A stretch of DNA of 64,000 nt from Gammaproteobacteria bacterium. GTDB taxonomy: Bacteria > Pseudomonadota > Gammaproteobacteria > Competibacterales > Competibacteraceae. Below, piece by piece: positions 62,536 through 64,000 of the stretch. Position numbers and translations under genes: made by a program. Below the pieces are notes generated by a model. It was not told where the DNA came from, made no database searches, and saw only the letters and a program-made list of their open reading frames with translations. Numbering within the stretch: the stretch's first letter is position 1; each line of letters begins with the position of its first letter. Location: assembly GCA_024235095.1 (NCBI GenBank), contig JACKNC010000002.1, positions 372,001 through 436,000 of the forward strand. The letters run 5' to 3'.

Positions 62536-63534
62536 ATGACCCAAAACACGTTTAAAGCCTTGATGCTGACCCAGGAAGATAAGAAAACGATCGCCACAAT
62601 CAAGCCACTCACCGTTGATGATCTGCCCGAAGGCGACGTGCTGGTGGCGGTGGAATACTCCTCGCTCAATTACAAGGATGGTCTGGCGGTAACCGGCAAG
62701 GGCAAGATCGTGCGCCAGTTTCCGATGGTGCCGGGCATTGATCTAGCCGGTACGGTGCTGGAATCCTCTTCAGCCGATTACCACCCTGGTGACAAAGTCG
62801 TGTTGACCGGTTGGAGCGTCGGCGAGCGTTACTGGGGCGGCTACACCCAGAAAGCCCGCCTCCAGTCGCGCTGGCTCGTGCCGCTACCGGCGGGAATGGA
62901 CACCCAAACCGCCATGGCCATTGGCACCGCCGGCTTCACCGCTATGTTGTGCGTCATGGCGCTGGAAGACGTGGGCATGACGCCCGGTGGCGACAAGCCC
63001 CTTCTGGTAACCGGCGCCAGTGGCGGCGTCGGTAGTGTAGCGGTCGCGCTGCTGGCCAAGTTGGGTTACACAGTGCATGCGGTCAGTGGTCGTCCGGAAA
63101 CCGAGAGTTATTTGCGCGAACTGGGCGCGACCGGTTTCATCAGCCGTGAAGAAATGAGCCAGCCACCCAAGCCACTGGAAGCGCAGCGCTGGGCGGGTGC
63201 GGTAGACACCGTCGGTAGCACTCTGCTGGCGCGGGTGCTGGCGGAAGTCGACTACGGTGGCGCAGTGGCGGCCTGTGGCTTGGCCGGCGGGGCGGATTTG
63301 CCGACAACCGTGATGCCCTTTATCCTGCGCGGCGTCAAACTGCTCGGCGTGGATTCGGTGATGTGCCCAGTAGCCCGGCGCAAGCAAGCCTGGGAACGCC
63401 TGGTTCGGGATCTGCCCAGCAACGCCCTGCAAAGCATCTCCCATGTCGCCTCGCTGGAAGCAGTGCCCCAATTGGCTGCGGACATTATCGCCGGTCGGGT
63501 GCGTGGCCGGACGATTGTGGATGTCAACGCTTAA
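62536..63534 (+). CDS. acuI: Acrylyl-CoA reductase (NADPH), AcuI/YhdH type
   Basis: This medium-chain reductase family member reduces acryloyl-CoA to propionyl-CoA and helps to detoxify acrylate. The 332-residue product has VAVEYSSLNYKDGLAVTGKG, FPMVPGIDLAGTV, a Rossmann loop in VTGASGGVGSVAVALLAKLG, and GGADLPTTVMPFILRGVKLL, all typical of the YhdH/AcuI group. There are no structural zinc Cys residues. The ATG at 62536 has TGGAG upstream. It may be co-transcribed with the ArsR-type gene; in vivo substrate is inferred from the family only. Confidence 0.9.
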   Translation: MTQNTFKALMLTQEDKKTIATIKPLTVDDLPEGDVLVAVEYSSLNYKDGLAVTGKGKIVRQFPMVPGIDLAGTVLESSSADYHPGDKVVLTGWSVGERYWGGYTQKARLQSRWLVPLPAGMDTQTAMAIGTAGFTAMLCVMALEDVGMTPGGDKPLLVTGASGGVGSVAVALLAKLGYTVHAVSGRPETESYLRELGATGFISREEMSQPPKPLEAQRWAGAVDTVGSTLLARVLAEVDYGGAVAACGLAGGADLPTTVMPFILRGVKLLGVDSVMCPVARRKQAWERLVRDLPSNALQSISHVASLEAVPQLAADIIAGRVRGRTIVDVNA

Positions 63535-63634
63535 GCCTGTATAAACGTGGAATCCCCCAGCCCCCCTTTGAATGATCTTTAAAAATTTAATCCGGTATAG
63601 TAAGGGAGCGATTCTACCCCTGTCCGAGGAGCCG

Positions 63635-64000
63635 ATGATGCCGCGACGCCAGCTTGTGTTGAATGAGACCGAACGCCAGGAATTGGTTCAGATGCGGGAT
63701 CATGCCCGTCAGCCCTATCTGCGCGAGCGGGCGGCCGCGCTGTTGAAAATCGCCGATGGGATGCCGGCGGCATTCGTAGCGCGACATGGCTTGTTAAGGC
63801 CGCGGCGACCCGATACGGTTTATGACTGGTTAGATCGCTATCAAGCCACCGGCAGCGCCGGCATGAAGGTCCATCCAGGCCGCGGGCGAAAGCCTGCTTT
63901 TTCCCCCTCAGCATTCGACGGCGGCGGTGGCCCATACGGAGTTGCAACACCTTTGTCAACGGGATCCGCGGGTCTGCGGCGTGGCGCAGACCCGCTGGAC
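63635..64000 (+). pseudogene. IS630-like transposase, 5' part, with frameshift
   Basis: The first frame (MMPRRQLVLNETERQELVQM) is a helix-turn-helix DNA-binding region with LRERAAALLKIADGMPAAFV and DTVYDWLDRYQATGSAGMKV, typical of the N-terminus of IS630-type transposases. After GRGRKPAF the similarity continues one base further on, as PQHSTAAVAHTELQHLCQRD to the window end. The shift is in GCTTTTTCCCCCTCAG; one base too many in the T5 or C5 run explains it. It may be decay, sequencing error or a programmed shift. The DDE catalytic part is outside the window. GAGGAG precedes the ATG at 63635; 63638 is an alternative. Confidence 0.75.

Overview
This looks like a chromosomal segment of a gammaproteobacterium. 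The basis is gene content and order: a complete dcw (division and cell wall) cluster from mraZ to ftsZ followed by lpxC and secA; zapD, coaE, pilD, pilC and pilB in a row; minCDE beside hslR; rluB-scpB-scpA; yciB-yciI-bolA; and a stand-alone mpl. The murein is of the meso-diaminopimelate type (MurE has a DNPR motif and mpl is present). Base composition is fairly high in G+C. Together with large carbohydrate-active proteins (a 1.1k-residue glycosidase-like protein and a giant GlgB) this would fit a glycogen-accumulating environmental lineage such as Competibacteraceae. That placement is inference; no 16S rRNA gene is present.

Layout. 1-6.8 kb (minus strand): rluB (cut by the window edge), scpB, scpA, trpS, an M50 protease, a chemotaxis receptor, a frameshifted Uma2 nuclease and yciO. 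6.9-12.9 kb (plus): yciB, yciI, bolA, a parvulin, a hairpin repeat, a discoidin-domain glycosidase-like protein and a small unknown gene. 13.0-20.4 kb (mostly minus): hslR, minE, minD, minC, slyD, an NlpC/P60 lipoprotein (plus), an MBL hydrolase, ycgN, a CBS protein, mpl and a membrane protein. 20.54-21.85 kb: an intact IS1-family element with 8-bp target duplications. 22.0-39.0 kb: the dcw cluster behind a strong promoter and MraZ boxes, then lpxC with a clear terminator, secA, argJ and a Nudix gene. 44.7-50.1 kb (minus): zapD, coaE, pilD, pilC, pilB. 50.3-56.4 kb: an orphan TAXI binding protein, a receiver-like/cNMP protein, thrH and the duplicated glgB. 56.7-64 kb is accessory in character: a Spy-like chaperone, a MITE-like element, a modular secreted protein with DUF4214, small and unknown genes, an AAA-ATPase-like gene remnant, an ArsR regulator, acuI, and the start of a frameshifted IS630-like transposase.

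How the genes work together. The dcw genes make lipid II precursors (MurC, D, E, F, MraY, MurG, Ddl), flip or polymerise and cross-link them (FtsW, FtsI) and build the Z-ring (FtsL, Q, A, Z); MinCDE places the ring and ZapD bundles it; Mpl recycles murein tripeptide. PilB, PilC and PilD form the type IV pilus assembly motor, platform and prepilin peptidase. GlgB and possibly the large glycosidase-like protein act on alpha-glucans.

The most unusual item is glgB. It encodes two tandem branching-enzyme units. The first keeps both CBM48-like domains but has a shortened, catalytically dead barrel; the second is complete. Other points of interest are heptanucleotide repeats in spacers (four copies directly before murC, which has no visible Shine-Dalgarno sequence), the MITE-like element, compositional chimerism in the DUF4214 protein, and a cNMP-binding protein with no output domain. 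No tRNA, rRNA or CRISPR array was seen.
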